This document shows positions 1 to 8,320 of a stretch of 64,000 nt of DNA, piece by piece. The stretch comes from SAR92 clade bacterium H231 (GTDB lineage: Bacteria > Pseudomonadota > Gammaproteobacteria > Pseudomonadales > Porticoccaceae): NCBI GenBank assembly GCA_025153775.1, contig JAOALC010000001.1:496001-560000 (forward strand), given 5' to 3'. A program made the translations under genes and the position numbers. The notes below the pieces were generated by a model. That model was not told where the DNA came from and made no database searches. It worked only from the letters and a program-made list of their open reading frames with translations. How positions within the stretch are numbered: the first letter of the stretch is position 1; each line of letters begins with the position of its first letter.

Positions 1-470
1 AGACCTCGAAGTTCACCCGCCTGACCCGCCATTTTGCCATTGATACCGAACCCACCTGGATGGCGGACGGTAAAAACCTACTTTTTACCTCAGATCGAGG
101 CGGAACGCCCCAGATTTACAAATTAAATGTTGCCACAAGGGCTACAGAACGCCTAACATTCAGGGGTAATTACAACGCCCGCCCGAGTTTAGCGCCGGAC
201 GGACGTACCCTGGCTCTGGTGCACAGAGAGACCAATACCTTTCACATAGCGTCTTTTGATCTCAAAACTGGCCGCATGATTGAGCTTACAGAGACAAGAT
301 TAGATGAATCGCCTACTGTTGCACCTAACGGAGCTATGTTAATGTACGCGACAAAGCAGGGTGACCGCGGGGTTCTAGCCGCAGTTTCACTGGATGCTGG
401 AGTGCGCTATGTGCTCCCAGCCAAGAATGGAGATGTGCGAGAACCGGCCTGGTCGCCCTTTTTGCGCTAA
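1..470 (+). CDS. tolB: TolB C-terminal part (5' end outside window)
   Basis: Partial gene, open from the window edge in frame 3 to a TAA at 468-470, about 155 residues. TolB is the periplasmic beta-propeller of the Tol-Pal system, which links the inner membrane to Pal and keeps the outer membrane attached during division. The visible sequence holds propeller blade repeats of the form [19 protein letters not shown] and [13 protein letters not shown], typical of the TolB C-terminal half. The next genes are pal and cpoB, the standard Tol-Pal order, which supports the call. The internal ATG at 60 is not the start; coding sequence continues upstream of it. Confidence 0.95.
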   Translation, partial: TSKFTRLTRHFAIDTEPTWMADGKNLLFTSDRGGTPQIYKLNVATRATERLTFRGNYNARPSLAPDGRTLALVHRETNTFHIASFDLKTGRMIELTETRLDESPTVAPNGAMLMYATKQGDRGVLAAVSLDAGVRYVLPAKNGDVREPAWSPFLR

Positions 471-508
471 CTGTTAATTTTTAATACTAGTAACTCACAG
501 GAGTTAAT

Positions 509-994
509 ATGAAGACCTCGTTTAACAAAACTGGCTTAGCCACAATTTTATTTTCAATGGTACTGGCCGGCTGTAGCTCTGCTCCAGTTGAGGAGACCAC
601 TGAGATTGAAGATACTTCAGTTCAGACTGGTCAGGTTGATACCTCTGGGATTGATGATACTGAGGTGACTACCTCAGCAGACACAGTCTTCTACTTTGAC
701 TTTGACAAGGCACTGCTGAAGCCAGAATCTCGCGCTGCTCTGTTGGAGCATGCGGCGGCACTCAATAGCAGCCCTCGCAGCGTGCGTCTTGAAGGCCATG
801 CCGATGAGCGCGGTACACGTGAGTACAACATGGCTCTGGGCGAGCGTCGGGCCAATGCGGTAAAAGAGTTTTTGGTACTGCAGGGTGTATCTGGCGGCCT
901 GATCGAAGTGATTAGCTATGGTGAAGAGCGTGCAGCTTCCTATGGCAGCAACGAAGGTGCCTGGAGCCTGAACCGTCGCGTTGAGCTGAAGTAA
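509..994 (+). CDS. pal: Peptidoglycan-associated lipoprotein Pal
   Basis: Outer-membrane lipoprotein of 161 residues that binds peptidoglycan and partners with TolB. The N-terminus is a lipoprotein signal with lipobox LAGC, placing the lipidated Cys at residue 22. A Thr/Asp/Glu-rich linker follows (about 25-55), then an OmpA C-terminal domain (about 60-161) with FDFDKALLKPES and the peptidoglycan-binding stretch GHADERGTREYNMALGERRA. The ATG is preceded by CAGGAG with good spacing. It lies 38 bp after tolB and is probably co-transcribed with it. Length is usual for the family. Confidence 0.97.
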   Translation: MKTSFNKTGLATILFSMVLAGCSSAPVEETTEIEDTSVQTGQVDTSGIDDTEVTTSADTVFYFDFDKALLKPESRAALLEHAAALNSSPRSVRLEGHADERGTREYNMALGERRANAVKEFLVLQGVSGGLIEVISYGEERAASYGSNEGAWSLNRRVELK

Positions 995-1072
995 CACATA
1001 CTGCCCAGCTATGGTCTATATTGTTGTGTAGACGGCTGGACAGGCTGCTTTGCAGTGCATGGTTGTTCTAGT

Positions 1073-1105
1073 ACGGCCGGGGTTGATATCAACTCTGGCC
1101 GTTTC
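1073..1105 (+). other. Strong hairpin between pal and cpoB
   Basis: A 15-bp inverted repeat (1073-1087 against 1088-1102) pairs throughout, with two G-T wobbles, around the centre TTGATATCAA; the real loop must use the central bases. It is followed by GTTTCTGCGTTT, a weak T-rich tail. It could be a leaky rho-independent terminator or a processing/stability hairpin that lowers cpoB relative to tolB-pal. That role is inferred. Confidence 0.55.
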
Positions 1106-1140
1106 TGCGTTTAGCTTTAACTGGAAAACTGATACTACTC

Positions 1141-1962
1141 ATGAAATTTTCTCTTGCAGTGCTGATTACACTGACCCTGGTTACGGTAACAGCTGTCGGG
1201 CAAAACCTGACGCCTATAGTTGATCTCAACAGTCCGGTAGATGCAGCGGCAAATGCCCCGGCATCTCTGTCTATGGATGCGCCCGACAGAGCAGTGGATG
1301 GCCAGGGTGATCGCTATTATCAGATGCAGGTACTGCAGGAAGAGGTGCAGATGCTGCGCGGTATGGTTGAGGAACTAAACTACGAGCTGCAGCAGCTTAA
1401 GCAGCGGCAAATGGATGACTATTTGGATATTGATCGGCGACTGAGTGCCCAGGTATCGGGCTCTGCCGTCAGTGGAGCGACCTCTGCCTCTGGGGTGCCG
1501 GCAGCGCCCGCTGCCCGAAGTTTTGGTGGGGAGCCAGTTATGCCCCCGTCCGACGGGTCCGCGGATGGGATGGTAAATCCTGCCGATAGCTCAGCTATGA
1601 AGGCTGACTATGACAAGGCCTCTGGCCTGCTGCTTAAACAGCGGGATATCAATGGCGCTGCCCTGGCGTTTAAACAGCATATTGTGGATTATCCAAGCAG
1701 CCCCTATGTACCCAATGCCTATTACTGGCTGGGCGAGATCTATCTGTTGCAGGATCAGGCAGAGCTTTCTCGTCAGTCATTTACTGCCGTGGTTGAGGGG
1801 CACCCATTGCATGCCAAGGCCATGGATGCGCGATTTAAGCTGGGCAAGATATATCACCAGTTGGGAGAGGATTCCCGCGCAAAAGAGCTGCTCGAGATAG
1901 CGGCTACCAGCACCGGTGGAGTGTCCCGAAAGGCTCGCGCCTACCTAGATAATAATTTTTAA
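1141..1962 (+). CDS. cpoB: Cell division coordinator CpoB / YbgF (Tol-Pal associated)
   Basis: Periplasmic protein of 273 residues that in E. coli coordinates outer-membrane constriction with peptidoglycan synthesis and interacts with TolA and PBP1B. It has a Sec signal peptide (about 1-20, ending TAVGQ), a coiled-coil trimerisation segment (about 60-105, LQEEVQMLRGMVEELN), a low-complexity Ala/Gly/Ser/Pro linker (about 105-150) and C-terminal TPR repeats (about 155-273, with YPSSPYVPNAYYWLGE). This domain order and the position directly after pal are diagnostic. Confidence 0.93.
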   Translation: MKFSLAVLITLTLVTVTAVGQNLTPIVDLNSPVDAAANAPASLSMDAPDRAVDGQGDRYYQMQVLQEEVQMLRGMVEELNYELQQLKQRQMDDYLDIDRRLSAQVSGSAVSGATSASGVPAAPAARSFGGEPVMPPSDGSADGMVNPADSSAMKADYDKASGLLLKQRDINGAALAFKQHIVDYPSSPYVPNAYYWLGEIYLLQDQAELSRQSFTAVVEGHPLHAKAMDARFKLGKIYHQLGEDSRAKELLEIAATSTGGVSRKARAYLDNNF

Positions 1963-2003
1963 TCGCCAACCAAATTGCTGGTTAGCCAAAGCCCGAATAC
2001 TTT

Positions 2004-2648
2004 ATGTCAGAATTGCGTATTACCGAAATCTTTCACTCCTTGCAGGGTGAGACCAGTACCACAGGCCTGCCCACGACCTTTGTGCGCCTGACTGGCTGCC
2101 CCCTGCGCTGCGGTTACTGTGACACTGCCTATGCCTTTGAGGGTGGCCAGAAAATGGCGCTCAGTGAAATTATGGCCACTGTGGATGACTATGGGGCTCG
2201 CTATGTCACTGTGACAGGAGGAGAGCCTTTGGCTCAGCCCCAGTGCATTGAATTGCTCAAGGAGCTGTGCGATGCCGGCTACAGGGTATCTCTTGAAACC
2301 AGCGGGGCCATGCCTATAGCTGATGTGGATAAGAGGGTATTTAAAATTGTCGATTTAAAAACGCCGGGCTCGGGCGAGGTCAACCGCAATCTGTATGACA
2401 ATATTCCGCTGCTGGCACCCCATGACGAAGTTAAATTTGTGATCTGCGATCGACAGGATTACGACTGGAGCTGTCTGAAAATGGACGAGCTAGGACTGGC
2501 AGATCGCGCTGCGGAGATACTGTTCTCACCCAGCCAGGGTCAGTTGGCGCCCAAACAGTTGGCAGAATGGATACTGCAGGATAAGCGCAATGTTAGAATG
2601 CAGCTTCAAACCCATAAATATATCTGGGGCGATCAGCCCGGCCATTAG
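2004..2648 (+). CDS. queE: 7-carboxy-7-deazaguanine synthase
   Basis: Radical SAM enzyme of 214 residues that contracts 6-carboxy-tetrahydropterin to 7-carboxy-7-deazaguanine, the step before QueC in queuosine synthesis. The cluster-binding motif CX3CX2C is visible as GCPLRCGYCDT with Cys32, Cys36 and Cys39. The N-terminal EIFHSLQGETSTTG and the VTVTGGEPLAQP motif are characteristic of QueE. The ATG at 2004 follows cpoB by 41 bp. Its pairing with queC downstream gives two consecutive pathway steps; queD and queF are not in the window. Confidence 0.95.
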   Translation: MSELRITEIFHSLQGETSTTGLPTTFVRLTGCPLRCGYCDTAYAFEGGQKMALSEIMATVDDYGARYVTVTGGEPLAQPQCIELLKELCDAGYRVSLETSGAMPIADVDKRVFKIVDLKTPGSGEVNRNLYDNIPLLAPHDEVKFVICDRQDYDWSCLKMDELGLADRAAEILFSPSQGQLAPKQLAEWILQDKRNVRMQLQTHKYIWGDQPGH

Positions 2649-2687
2649 ATCGAAAATCTACTAGGCTAAAAGTCACAGGTTAGAAAC

Positions 2688-3368
2688 ATGCCAAAAAAAG
2701 CCGTTATTCTAGTCTCCGGTGGGCTGGACTCAACCACTGTACTCTCTATGGCTCTGAATCAGGGTTATGAGTGTTATACCCTGAGCTTTGACTATGGCCA
2801 GCGCCATCGCTCAGAGCTGGAGGCCGCCCAGCGAGTCTCCGAATCTGTGGCCGTTGCCGAGCACAAAGTGGTGGTGTTGGATCTGGGTACCATAGGCGGC
2901 TCTGCACTGACAGACACAGCTATAGATGTGCCTGAGTATGAGACAACTGGTATTCCTGTGACCTATGTGCCGGCGCGCAATACGGTGTTTCTGTCTATTG
3001 CACTGGGCTGGGCCGAGGTGCTGGGCGCCAATGATATTTTCCTCGGTGTGAATGCAGTGGATTACTCTGGCTACCCGGACTGTCGTCCGGAATATATCAG
3101 TGCATTTGAGGCCATGGCCAATCTGGCGACCAAAGCCGGTGTAGAGGGCCAGCGCCTGAATATTCACGCACCCTTAATTGCGCTGACCAAGGCTGAAATT
3201 GTGCAGGCCGGCGTGGCTCTGGGTGTGGATTACAGTCAGACAGTTTCCTGCTACCAGGCCAGTCTGGATGGCTTAGCCTGCGGTAAATGCGATAGCTGCA
3301 GACTGCGGGCACAGGGCTTTTTGGAGGCGGGATTAAAAGACCCCACCAGATACAAAAAAAGTGCTTGA
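2688..3368 (+). CDS. queC: 7-cyano-7-deazaguanine (preQ0) synthase
   Basis: ATP-dependent ligase of 226 residues that converts 7-carboxy-7-deazaguanine and ammonia to preQ0. The PP-loop SGGLDSTT is at residues 10-17. The C-terminal zinc site is visible as SCYQ...ACGKCDSCR with four Cys. It contains the family motif [18 protein letters not shown] and [16 protein letters not shown]. Length is normal. It is 39 bp downstream of queE and likely in the same operon. The promoter of the following tRNA overlaps its 3' end. Confidence 0.96.
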   Translation: MPKKAVILVSGGLDSTTVLSMALNQGYECYTLSFDYGQRHRSELEAAQRVSESVAVAEHKVVVLDLGTIGGSALTDTAIDVPEYETTGIPVTYVPARNTVFLSIALGWAEVLGANDIFLGVNAVDYSGYPDCRPEYISAFEAMANLATKAGVEGQRLNIHAPLIALTKAEIVQAGVALGVDYSQTVSCYQASLDGLACGKCDSCRLRAQGFLEAGLKDPTRYKKSA

Positions 3369-3392
3369 ATTTTGTCTTCTGGCCAGTATAGT
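3365..3392 (+). promoter_or_regulatory. Promoter of tRNA-Lys
   Basis: TTGAAT (3365-3370) and TATAGT (3387-3392) are separated by 16 bp and lie 17-44 bp upstream of the mature tRNA-Lys 5' end. The -35 element overlaps the queC stop codon. The sequence matches a sigma-70 promoter; activity is inferred. Confidence 0.6.
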
Positions 3393-3408
3393 ACGCACCT
3401 TCCTCTGA

Positions 3409-3484
3409 GGGCCGTTAGCTCAGTTGGTAGAGCAGTTGGCTTTTAACCAATTGGTCCCGCGTTCGAGTCGCGGACGGCCCACCA
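3409..3484 (+). tRNA. tRNA-Lys (anticodon TTT)
   Basis: A 76-nt cloverleaf with encoded CCA. The acceptor stem GGGCCGT pairs with ACGGCCC, the D-arm is AGCTCAGTTGGTAGAGC, the anticodon loop CTTTTAA places TTT at 3442-3444, and the T-arm contains GTTCGAGTC. Position after queC is conserved in many gammaproteobacteria. The 292 bp between it and the next start codon hold no gene I can support. Confidence 0.97.
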
Positions 3485-3776
3485 TTTTCCCCAAATGTTT
3501 TCTGATAGTGCTTACTTATCTTTCTTAAAAAGCTGAGGACTGTCTATCCTGTCTCAGCGGTACTCCATTCAATTATTTTTGCTTCTCAGGTAGGGAAAAT
3601 CGCCTCTGCAGAGTCATATATCCCAGGCAATGCAGGATTATTCTTTAAACCAAGGACTGCGTGCCGGATTGGAAATGAATTCTGATCAGGGGACTGGCTG
3701 CGGGAGTGCGGTCAGAGAGGGATTTTTCAGTGACAGGGCGTCGTAACCAGTAAGATTTACGCTGAGAACAATAATT

Positions 3777-4337
3777 GTGCAAATAAGCGCCGAAAGTAAT
3801 GCGCCTGAGGTCAATGAGCTTTATCAGGATGCTGCAGAGCAATTGCGACAGTTTCTACTGTGCAAAACTGGCAATGCCGAGCAGGCTGATGAGATTGCCC
3901 AGGACACCTATACCAAACTTTTCAGACTCAATCATTATCGAGATATTCACCACCAGCGCTGCTATCTGTTTAATATGGCCGTGCGGCTTGCGGTGAGCGC
4001 GCTGGGCAGGCGCCAGTCTGCTGGTGGCCGGCGATCCCTGGGCAATGTTTCAGAGACTCAGCTGGACTCAGACGCTGGTGAGGCAGTGGCCTATAGAACC
4101 CTGGTCAATGAATTGCAGACTGAAGCCATAAAGAATGGGTTGATCGAGCTGTCGGATAGAACTCGCTATATCTTCTTGCTGCACCGTTACCGGGGGCTGA
4201 GCCGCAGCCGTATTGCAGAACATCTAGGTCTGCCAGCCACTGTTGTTGACAGCCATATAGATGAGGCTATGGGCAGTATTAAGCATGCGGTGTCAGAATT
4301 TAGCGCTCTGGGTGTTAGCTGGAGGCAGGGTCATTAA
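3777..4337 (+). CDS. ECF (FecI-like) RNA polymerase sigma factor
   Basis: Protein of 186 residues, the usual ECF sigma size. Sigma region 2 is visible at about 20-75 (ADEIAQDTYTKLFRLNHY), and a region 4 helix-turn-helix lies at about 125-170 (RYIFLLHRYRGLSRSRIAEHLG). The best start is GTG at 3777. No FecR-type anti-sigma or TonB receptor gene follows; instead a small ORF overlaps its 3' end, so the signal it responds to is unknown. It may be an orphan FecI-type factor. Region 4 is closer to iron-starvation sigma factors than to RpoE, but this subgroup assignment is tentative. Confidence 0.8.
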   Translation: MQISAESNAPEVNELYQDAAEQLRQFLLCKTGNAEQADEIAQDTYTKLFRLNHYRDIHHQRCYLFNMAVRLAVSALGRRQSAGGRRSLGNVSETQLDSDAGEAVAYRTLVNELQTEAIKNGLIELSDRTRYIFLLHRYRGLSRSRIAEHLGLPATVVDSHIDEAMGSIKHAVSEFSALGVSWRQGH

Positions 4338-4590
4338 ACTAGTTCGCTGGCTCAGGATTAAATGGCCTCGCCGTCAATCCCAAAAGCAGGAGTTTCTTGA
4401 GCGGCGAAGCTCTGGTTTTAGTTCTGGTTTTAGTTCTGGTTTTAGTTCTGCCTCAGCTCCAGCCTCTGGCAGTGATCACCATGATTTAAATCAGGAGTGG
4501 GAGATTATGGATAGTCTCGAGCCATGGGCAGAGGCTGAAATTGACCGCCTGCAAGCTAGGTTTAAACTGCCAGATATCGACAAAACCTAG
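4312..4590 (+). CDS. Small hypothetical protein overlapping the sigma factor gene
   Basis: Unrecognised protein. A GTG at 4312, inside the end of the sigma gene, would give 92 residues; longer starts further upstream are possible but overlap more. The N-terminal part is basic (LVRWLRIKWPRRQ), the middle has three copies of the tetrapeptide SGFS, and the C-terminus is acidic and helical (SLEPWAEAEIDRLQARF). No membrane segment is evident. The overlap suggests translational coupling, and it could be a regulator of the sigma factor, but nothing in the sequence proves that. Start codon and reality are uncertain. Confidence 0.45.
   Translation: MLAGGRVIKLVRWLRIKWPRRQSQKQEFLERRSSGFSSGFSSGFSSASAPASGSDHHDLNQEWEIMDSLEPWAEAEIDRLQARFKLPDIDKT
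4411..4446 (+). repeat. Three tandem 12-bp repeats in the small ORF
   Basis: Three exact copies of TCTGGTTTTAGT (4411-4422, 4423-4434, 4435-4446) followed by a partial fourth. They are in frame with the small ORF and encode SGFS repeats. Copy number could vary by slippage without a frameshift. Confidence 0.85.
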
Positions 4591-4605
4591 CTGCTGGGGT
4601 TTTAT

Positions 4606-5433
4606 CTAGCTCTCATATTCAGAGTTGACCACTACCACATCTACATCCAGTGCGGAGATAACTCGTTCCGCCGTATTGCCGCGTCTGGTTTTTGCCTGGC
4701 CTGTCTGGCCCAATGTACCGATAATAACCACGTCAGCACTGATATCTTTAGCCACTTTGGCGATGGCCTCATCGGTGTAGCCTTTGACCACATGGATTTT
4801 ATCTGGGTCCAGATCCGTCTCGCGTAGCAGGCGCCCGCGATCCGGATACAGCATTGAATCTATATAGGCGTTGGCTACATGGAAGTCGGCACTGTAGCTC
4901 TCAGCCAGAGCTCTGCCGCGGCTGATAATATTTTCATTGAGAATCTCCTGGTGCTTTCTGGAAGCCTGGAAATTTACCGCTGCCAGCACAACTTTGCGCT
5001 GTTCTGCAGCACCGTCACGAACCACCAGAACAGGGCAGTTGGCACGCTTGAGTAGCTCCCATTTTGACTCGGCAAAACTAAATCTGCGGCTGGCCACAGG
5101 TTCGCCAGCGCGAATAAGTATGCGTGTAGCACCAAATTGCTCGGCAGATTTCATAATGGATTTTTGCCAGTTGTGGGACCATGACACTTCGATCTTGTAG
5201 TCTATACCTGCAGCTCTGAGAGGGCCGTGAATCTGCTCTTCAAACCAGTCAGTATTGCGATATATCTTGTCGTTGCTGGCGTCTGTATCCACAGTATCCG
5301 GATCTATGGCCACAAACACGCAAATCAATGGTCTGGGGTTGAGTAATTTAGCGGTGATAATTGCACGCTGCAGGGCCACATGCTCATTTAATGTTGGGTT
5401 GACGACCACAAATATTCTTTCCTGATTAGACAT
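4606..5433 (-). CDS. Tandem universal stress protein (UspE-like)
   Basis: Cytoplasmic protein of 275 residues made of two Usp domains (about 1-145 and 155-275). The second domain ends with a G-x2-G-x9-G loop read as GTLGQTGQAKTRRGNTAERV; the Asn after the last Gly, instead of Ser/Thr, is typical of UspE-type tandem proteins. Such proteins are linked to stress survival and motility regulation. It converges on the small ORF after the sigma factor with 15 bp between. Upstream lies a 210-bp spacer with an inverted repeat (5527-5550). Confidence 0.88.
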   Translation of the reverse strand: MSNQERIFVVVNPTLNEHVALQRAIITAKLLNPRPLICVFVAIDPDTVDTDASNDKIYRNTDWFEEQIHGPLRAAGIDYKIEVSWSHNWQKSIMKSAEQFGATRILIRAGEPVASRRFSFAESKWELLKRANCPVLVVRDGAAEQRKVVLAAVNFQASRKHQEILNENIISRGRALAESYSADFHVANAYIDSMLYPDRGRLLRETDLDPDKIHVVKGYTDEAIAKVAKDISADVVIIGTLGQTGQAKTRRGNTAERVISALDVDVVVVNSEYES

Positions 5434-5526
5434 CTAGTTCTCCTTTAATTGGCTGGGATTGGTCAACTGGATAGCGGGTCTTATGGGTAACAGCAGCTAC
5501 CTGGGTGAGAAGGGCATATCCATATT

Positions 5527-5550
5527 GCATGTTTTTATATTAAAACATGC
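5527..5550. promoter_or_regulatory. Inverted repeat upstream of the Usp gene
   Basis: GCATGTTTT (5527-5535) and AAAACATGC (5542-5550) form a perfect 9-bp inverted repeat around a 6-bp AT centre, about 94 bp upstream of the Usp start codon. No T tract follows on the minus strand, so an operator or mRNA hairpin is more likely than a terminator. Function unknown. Confidence 0.4.
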
Positions 5551-5644
5551 GGTGATAGCATAGCCAAGGTGGGTTGTGGGCTGTAGAGTGAATATCCCAT
5601 GGTATTTAGCTATGGCAGCCATACCAAAATAGTTATTTCAGTGC

Positions 5645-6394
5645 CTAGTAATGGGTGGAATCCATGGTGGCAACTGGTCGAAATTGGAATGGCACAGGTT
5701 TGTAGGGTCCCCGCAGCGAGCGAGCGAGTCGAAAATTTAACTCTGTTCTGGCATTGGATTGGCTCAGCCAGATAGGCTCAGCATCGAAGCTGTAGATCAG
5801 CCGAATGTCCTGACGTTGAGACAGGGGTCTGACCGCTTTGTCCAGATAATCTAGTACCAGAGGTTCGGCGTCGACAGCGCTGTAATAAGCCAGCACCATA
5901 TGAGAGGCTCTGCTGGATTCTATCTCAGTGTAGGTAAGTCGCAGTTTGCTGTTATCAATGCCCATTTCCCGAAGAGTAAAATATTTGGCGATAGAAAACT
6001 CCTCAGAGTCCCCGGCACCCTGTATTAAAAATGCCACAGGTGACAACCTGAGGTCGAAGCCATCCTGATAATAGGGGCTGTGGATAAATTGAGCCTGATT
6101 AATAAAGTTATTGGCCAGCTTCAGCTGCTCAATTTCGGGTTTACCTATGGCGTGATTGATGGTCTGTTGCCATTGTCGCAATCTTGTTTGAGCCTGCTCG
6201 CCATATTGTTGGTAGACCTGCTGTAGCAGAGGTTCGGAGAGAGTTAAAGGATTTGCCGGAGCTAGGGGAGCCACTAGTAATAGGCTGATAACTGCAGCCG
6301 CGAATGAAGTGGGTTTGTGGTGCCTACTTATTATTATCTGTGTTGATTTGAGCATTGGGTTCAGCCTGCTAGTAATTTTAATTATTGTCTTCAA
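5645..6394 (-). CDS. LapG-family transglutaminase-like protein, predicted nucleophile Cys replaced by Ser
   Basis: Secreted protein of 249 residues, or 236 if the second Met is the start; a signal peptide ends near LAPANP. LapG-type periplasmic proteases (BTLCP, peptidase C93) cleave giant adhesins and are controlled by LapD and c-di-GMP. The family core is visible: the nucleophile loop, IAKYFTLREMGI, LRLTYTE, the His motif SHMVLAYY, the Asp motif LVLDYL, and PLSQRQDIRLIYSF. The nucleophile loop reads GAGDSEEF where LapG proteins have GDCEDY/F, so Cys is Ser (codon TCT) while His and Asp remain. It is therefore probably inactive or altered as a Cys protease. No lapD or adhesin gene lies in the window. 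Confidence 0.8.
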   Translation of the reverse strand: MKTIIKITSRLNPMLKSTQIIISRHHKPTSFAAAVISLLLVAPLAPANPLTLSEPLLQQVYQQYGEQAQTRLRQWQQTINHAIGKPEIEQLKLANNFINQAQFIHSPYYQDGFDLRLSPVAFLIQGAGDSEEFSIAKYFTLREMGIDNSKLRLTYTEIESSRASHMVLAYYSAVDAEPLVLDYLDKAVRPLSQRQDIRLIYSFDAEPIWLSQSNARTELNFRLARSLRGPYKPVPFQFRPVATMDSTHY

Positions 6395-6528
6395 CCTGTT
6401 GATTTAAATACAAAATAATTAAACTAATGCAGTTGGTATAGGGCTTTAGGCTCAGTCTGTCGGCTGTGTCACAGTTAATTAGTCTCAATGGCTAATAAGT
6501 TGTTCTCGCGGGGCCGCAATTGGAACCG

Positions 6529-6534
6529 TATAAT
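6529..6534 (+). promoter_or_regulatory. -10 element of gltX
   Basis: A perfect TATAAT lies 29 bp upstream of the gltX ATG. No good -35 hexamer is found at 16-18 bp spacing, so the upstream half is undefined. Confidence 0.45.
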
Positions 6535-6562
6535 GGCGTCCTGAATTATTTAGGATTACTCA

Positions 6563-8044
6563 ATGACCGTTCGTACCCGTATAGCCCCATCGCCCACTGG
6601 CGATCCCCATGTTGGCACTGCCTATGTGGCCCTGTTCAATATGGCCTTTGCTAAGAGTCAGGGTGGTCAGTTTTTACTGCGCATAGAGGATACTGATCAG
6701 GCTAGATCCACGCCGGAATCAGAGCAGGCGATTCTGGATGCGCTGCATTGGCTGGGCTTAGATTGGGATGAAGGCCCGGACAATGGCGGCGACAAAGGTC
6801 CATACCGCCAGAGCGAGCGATCAGAGATTTACCGCAAGCACGCCGACAAACTTTTAGATAGCGACCATGCATTTCGTTGTTTCTGTACTGCCGAGCGACT
6901 GGATAAATTGCGCGTCACCCAGATGGAAAACAAACAGCAGCTGGGATACGACGGCCACTGCATGCACCTGGATAAATCAGAGGTCGCTGAGCGCACAGCC
7001 AAGGGCGAGTCCCATGTGGTGCGCATGCGAGTTCCCAGAGAAGGCCAGTGCAGCTTTAACGATATGCTGCGCGGACAGATCAGCATCGACTGGGCCCAGA
7101 TCGATCTGCAGATACTACTTAAAGCAGACGGCATGCCCACCTACCATCTGGCCAATGTGGTGGATGACCACCTGATGGAAATTAGCCATGTGATTCGTGG
7201 TGAAGAGTGGATTAATTCAGCCCCCAAGCATATTTTGCTGTACCAGTATTTTGGTTGGGAGACACCAGTATTCTGCCACCTGCCACTGTTGCGCAATGTG
7301 GACAAGAGCAAGTTGTCCAAGCGCAAAAATCCCACCAGTATTCTGTACTACCAGCGTATGGGCTATCTGCCCGAGGCGCTGCTCAACTATCTGGGCCGTA
7401 TGGGCTGGTCTATGCCTGATGAGCGGGAGAAGTTTAATCTCAGTGAAATGCTGGAGGCCTTTGATATTCAGCGTGTGTCTTTGGGCGGCCCAGTATTTGA
7501 TGTGGAAAAACTCAGCTGGCTCAATGGCATGTGGATTCGTGACGAGCTGAGCGATGAGCAGCTGGCCGACCGACTGCAGGAATGGGCCCTAAACCGCGAT
7601 ACATTGATGGCCTTTCTGCCATTTGCCCGCCAGCGCATGGAGACCTTCTCCGATCTGGCTCCTCTGGGTAACTATCTGGTGTCCGGTATGTTGCCCATTA
7701 CTGCCGAGGACCTAAAGTCCGCGGGCATGGAAGAAGATCAGCTTCTTGAGGTGCTGCAATATGCTCTGTGGCGACTGGAATCCGTGCAGCAGTGGAACAG
7801 AGATAATGTTTTTGCTGCGCTCAAAGCAGTTGCCGATGGCATGGAGATCAAACTCAAGCCATTCCTAGCCCCATTATTTATCGCCATAGCCGGCAGCAGT
7901 GCTTCAATTTCGGTGATGGACTCAATGAATTTGCTCGGTGCAGATATGTCCAGAGCGCGCTTGCGCCATGCCATAGAGCTGCTTGGCGGCGTGGGTAAAA
8001 AGAAGCTCAAGAAAATGGAAAAAGCCTACCAGCAACTGGACTGA
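6563..8044 (+). CDS. gltX: Glutamyl-tRNA synthetase
   Basis: Class I aminoacyl-tRNA synthetase of 493 residues charging tRNA-Glu. The ATP-binding HIGH-type motif is HVGT (residues 16-19, in [13 protein letters not shown]) and the KMSKS-type motif is KLSKR in [11 protein letters not shown]. Other family signatures are [14 protein letters not shown] and [15 protein letters not shown]. The anticodon-binding helical domain fills the C-terminal third. The full-length discriminating GluRS size argues against a Glu-Q-tRNA synthetase (YadB). Monocistronic, followed by the tRNA-Ala promoter. Confidence 0.97.
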   Translation: MTVRTRIAPSPTGDPHVGTAYVALFNMAFAKSQGGQFLLRIEDTDQARSTPESEQAILDALHWLGLDWDEGPDNGGDKGPYRQSERSEIYRKHADKLLDSDHAFRCFCTAERLDKLRVTQMENKQQLGYDGHCMHLDKSEVAERTAKGESHVVRMRVPREGQCSFNDMLRGQISIDWAQIDLQILLKADGMPTYHLANVVDDHLMEISHVIRGEEWINSAPKHILLYQYFGWETPVFCHLPLLRNVDKSKLSKRKNPTSILYYQRMGYLPEALLNYLGRMGWSMPDEREKFNLSEMLEAFDIQRVSLGGPVFDVEKLSWLNGMWIRDELSDEQLADRLQEWALNRDTLMAFLPFARQRMETFSDLAPLGNYLVSGMLPITAEDLKSAGMEEDQLLEVLQYALWRLESVQQWNRDNVFAALKAVADGMEIKLKPFLAPLFIAIAGSSASISVMDSMNLLGADMSRARLRHAIELLGGVGKKKLKKMEKAYQQLD

Positions 8045-8070
8045 AAGCCTCGATTCTGGGGATATTAGTC

Positions 8071-8099
8071 TTGACTTGATAGGAGCCGCTCCCTATCAT
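8071..8099 (+). promoter_or_regulatory. Promoter of the tRNA-Ala transcription unit
   Basis: TTGACT (8071-8076) and TATCAT (8094-8099) are spaced 17 bp and followed by a GC-rich discriminator (GCGCG), as in stringently controlled stable-RNA promoters. Predicted start is near 8106, so the transcript would include both 103-bp repeats before the tRNA. Confidence 0.65.
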
Positions 8100-8114
8100 G
8101 CGCGTTCCTTTTTT

Positions 8115-8320
8115 GGGGCCTTAGCTTTTATGCCCTTGGGTGCAGCTGGTTACAGCTGAGCAGTAAATTAAAAGCCAAGTGCTCTGTTATCCAGACCGGT
8201 ACTTGCAGCAATATTATGGGGCCTTAGCTTTTATGCCCTTGGGTGCAGCTGGTTGCAGCTGAGCAGTAAATTAAAAGCCAAGTGCTCCGTTATCCAGACC
8301 GGTACTTGCAGCAATATTAT
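8115..8320 (+). repeat. Two 103-bp tandem repeats each starting with the tRNA-Ala 5' end
   Basis: Units at 8115-8217 and 8218-8320 differ at only two positions (A/G and T/C). Each begins with GGGGCCTTAGCT, identical to the first 12 nt of the tRNA-Ala gene at 8321, and ends with GCAATATTAT. Each contains inverted repeats (GCAGCTG/CAGCTG, and GCTTTTA facing TAAAAGC), so each can fold. They lie between the tRNA promoter and the tRNA itself. They could be a duplicated leader or a remnant of insertion at the tRNA 5' end. No ORF. Confidence 0.9.

Noticed and set aside
3645-3842. 65-codon minus-strand frame between tRNA-Lys and the sigma gene
   Set aside because: It overlaps the sigma factor N-terminus, has no recognisable features and no ribosome binding site.
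8115-8320. CRISPR-like direct repeats
   Set aside because: Two adjacent 103-bp units with no spacers and with tRNA sequence inside; a tandem duplication, not an array.
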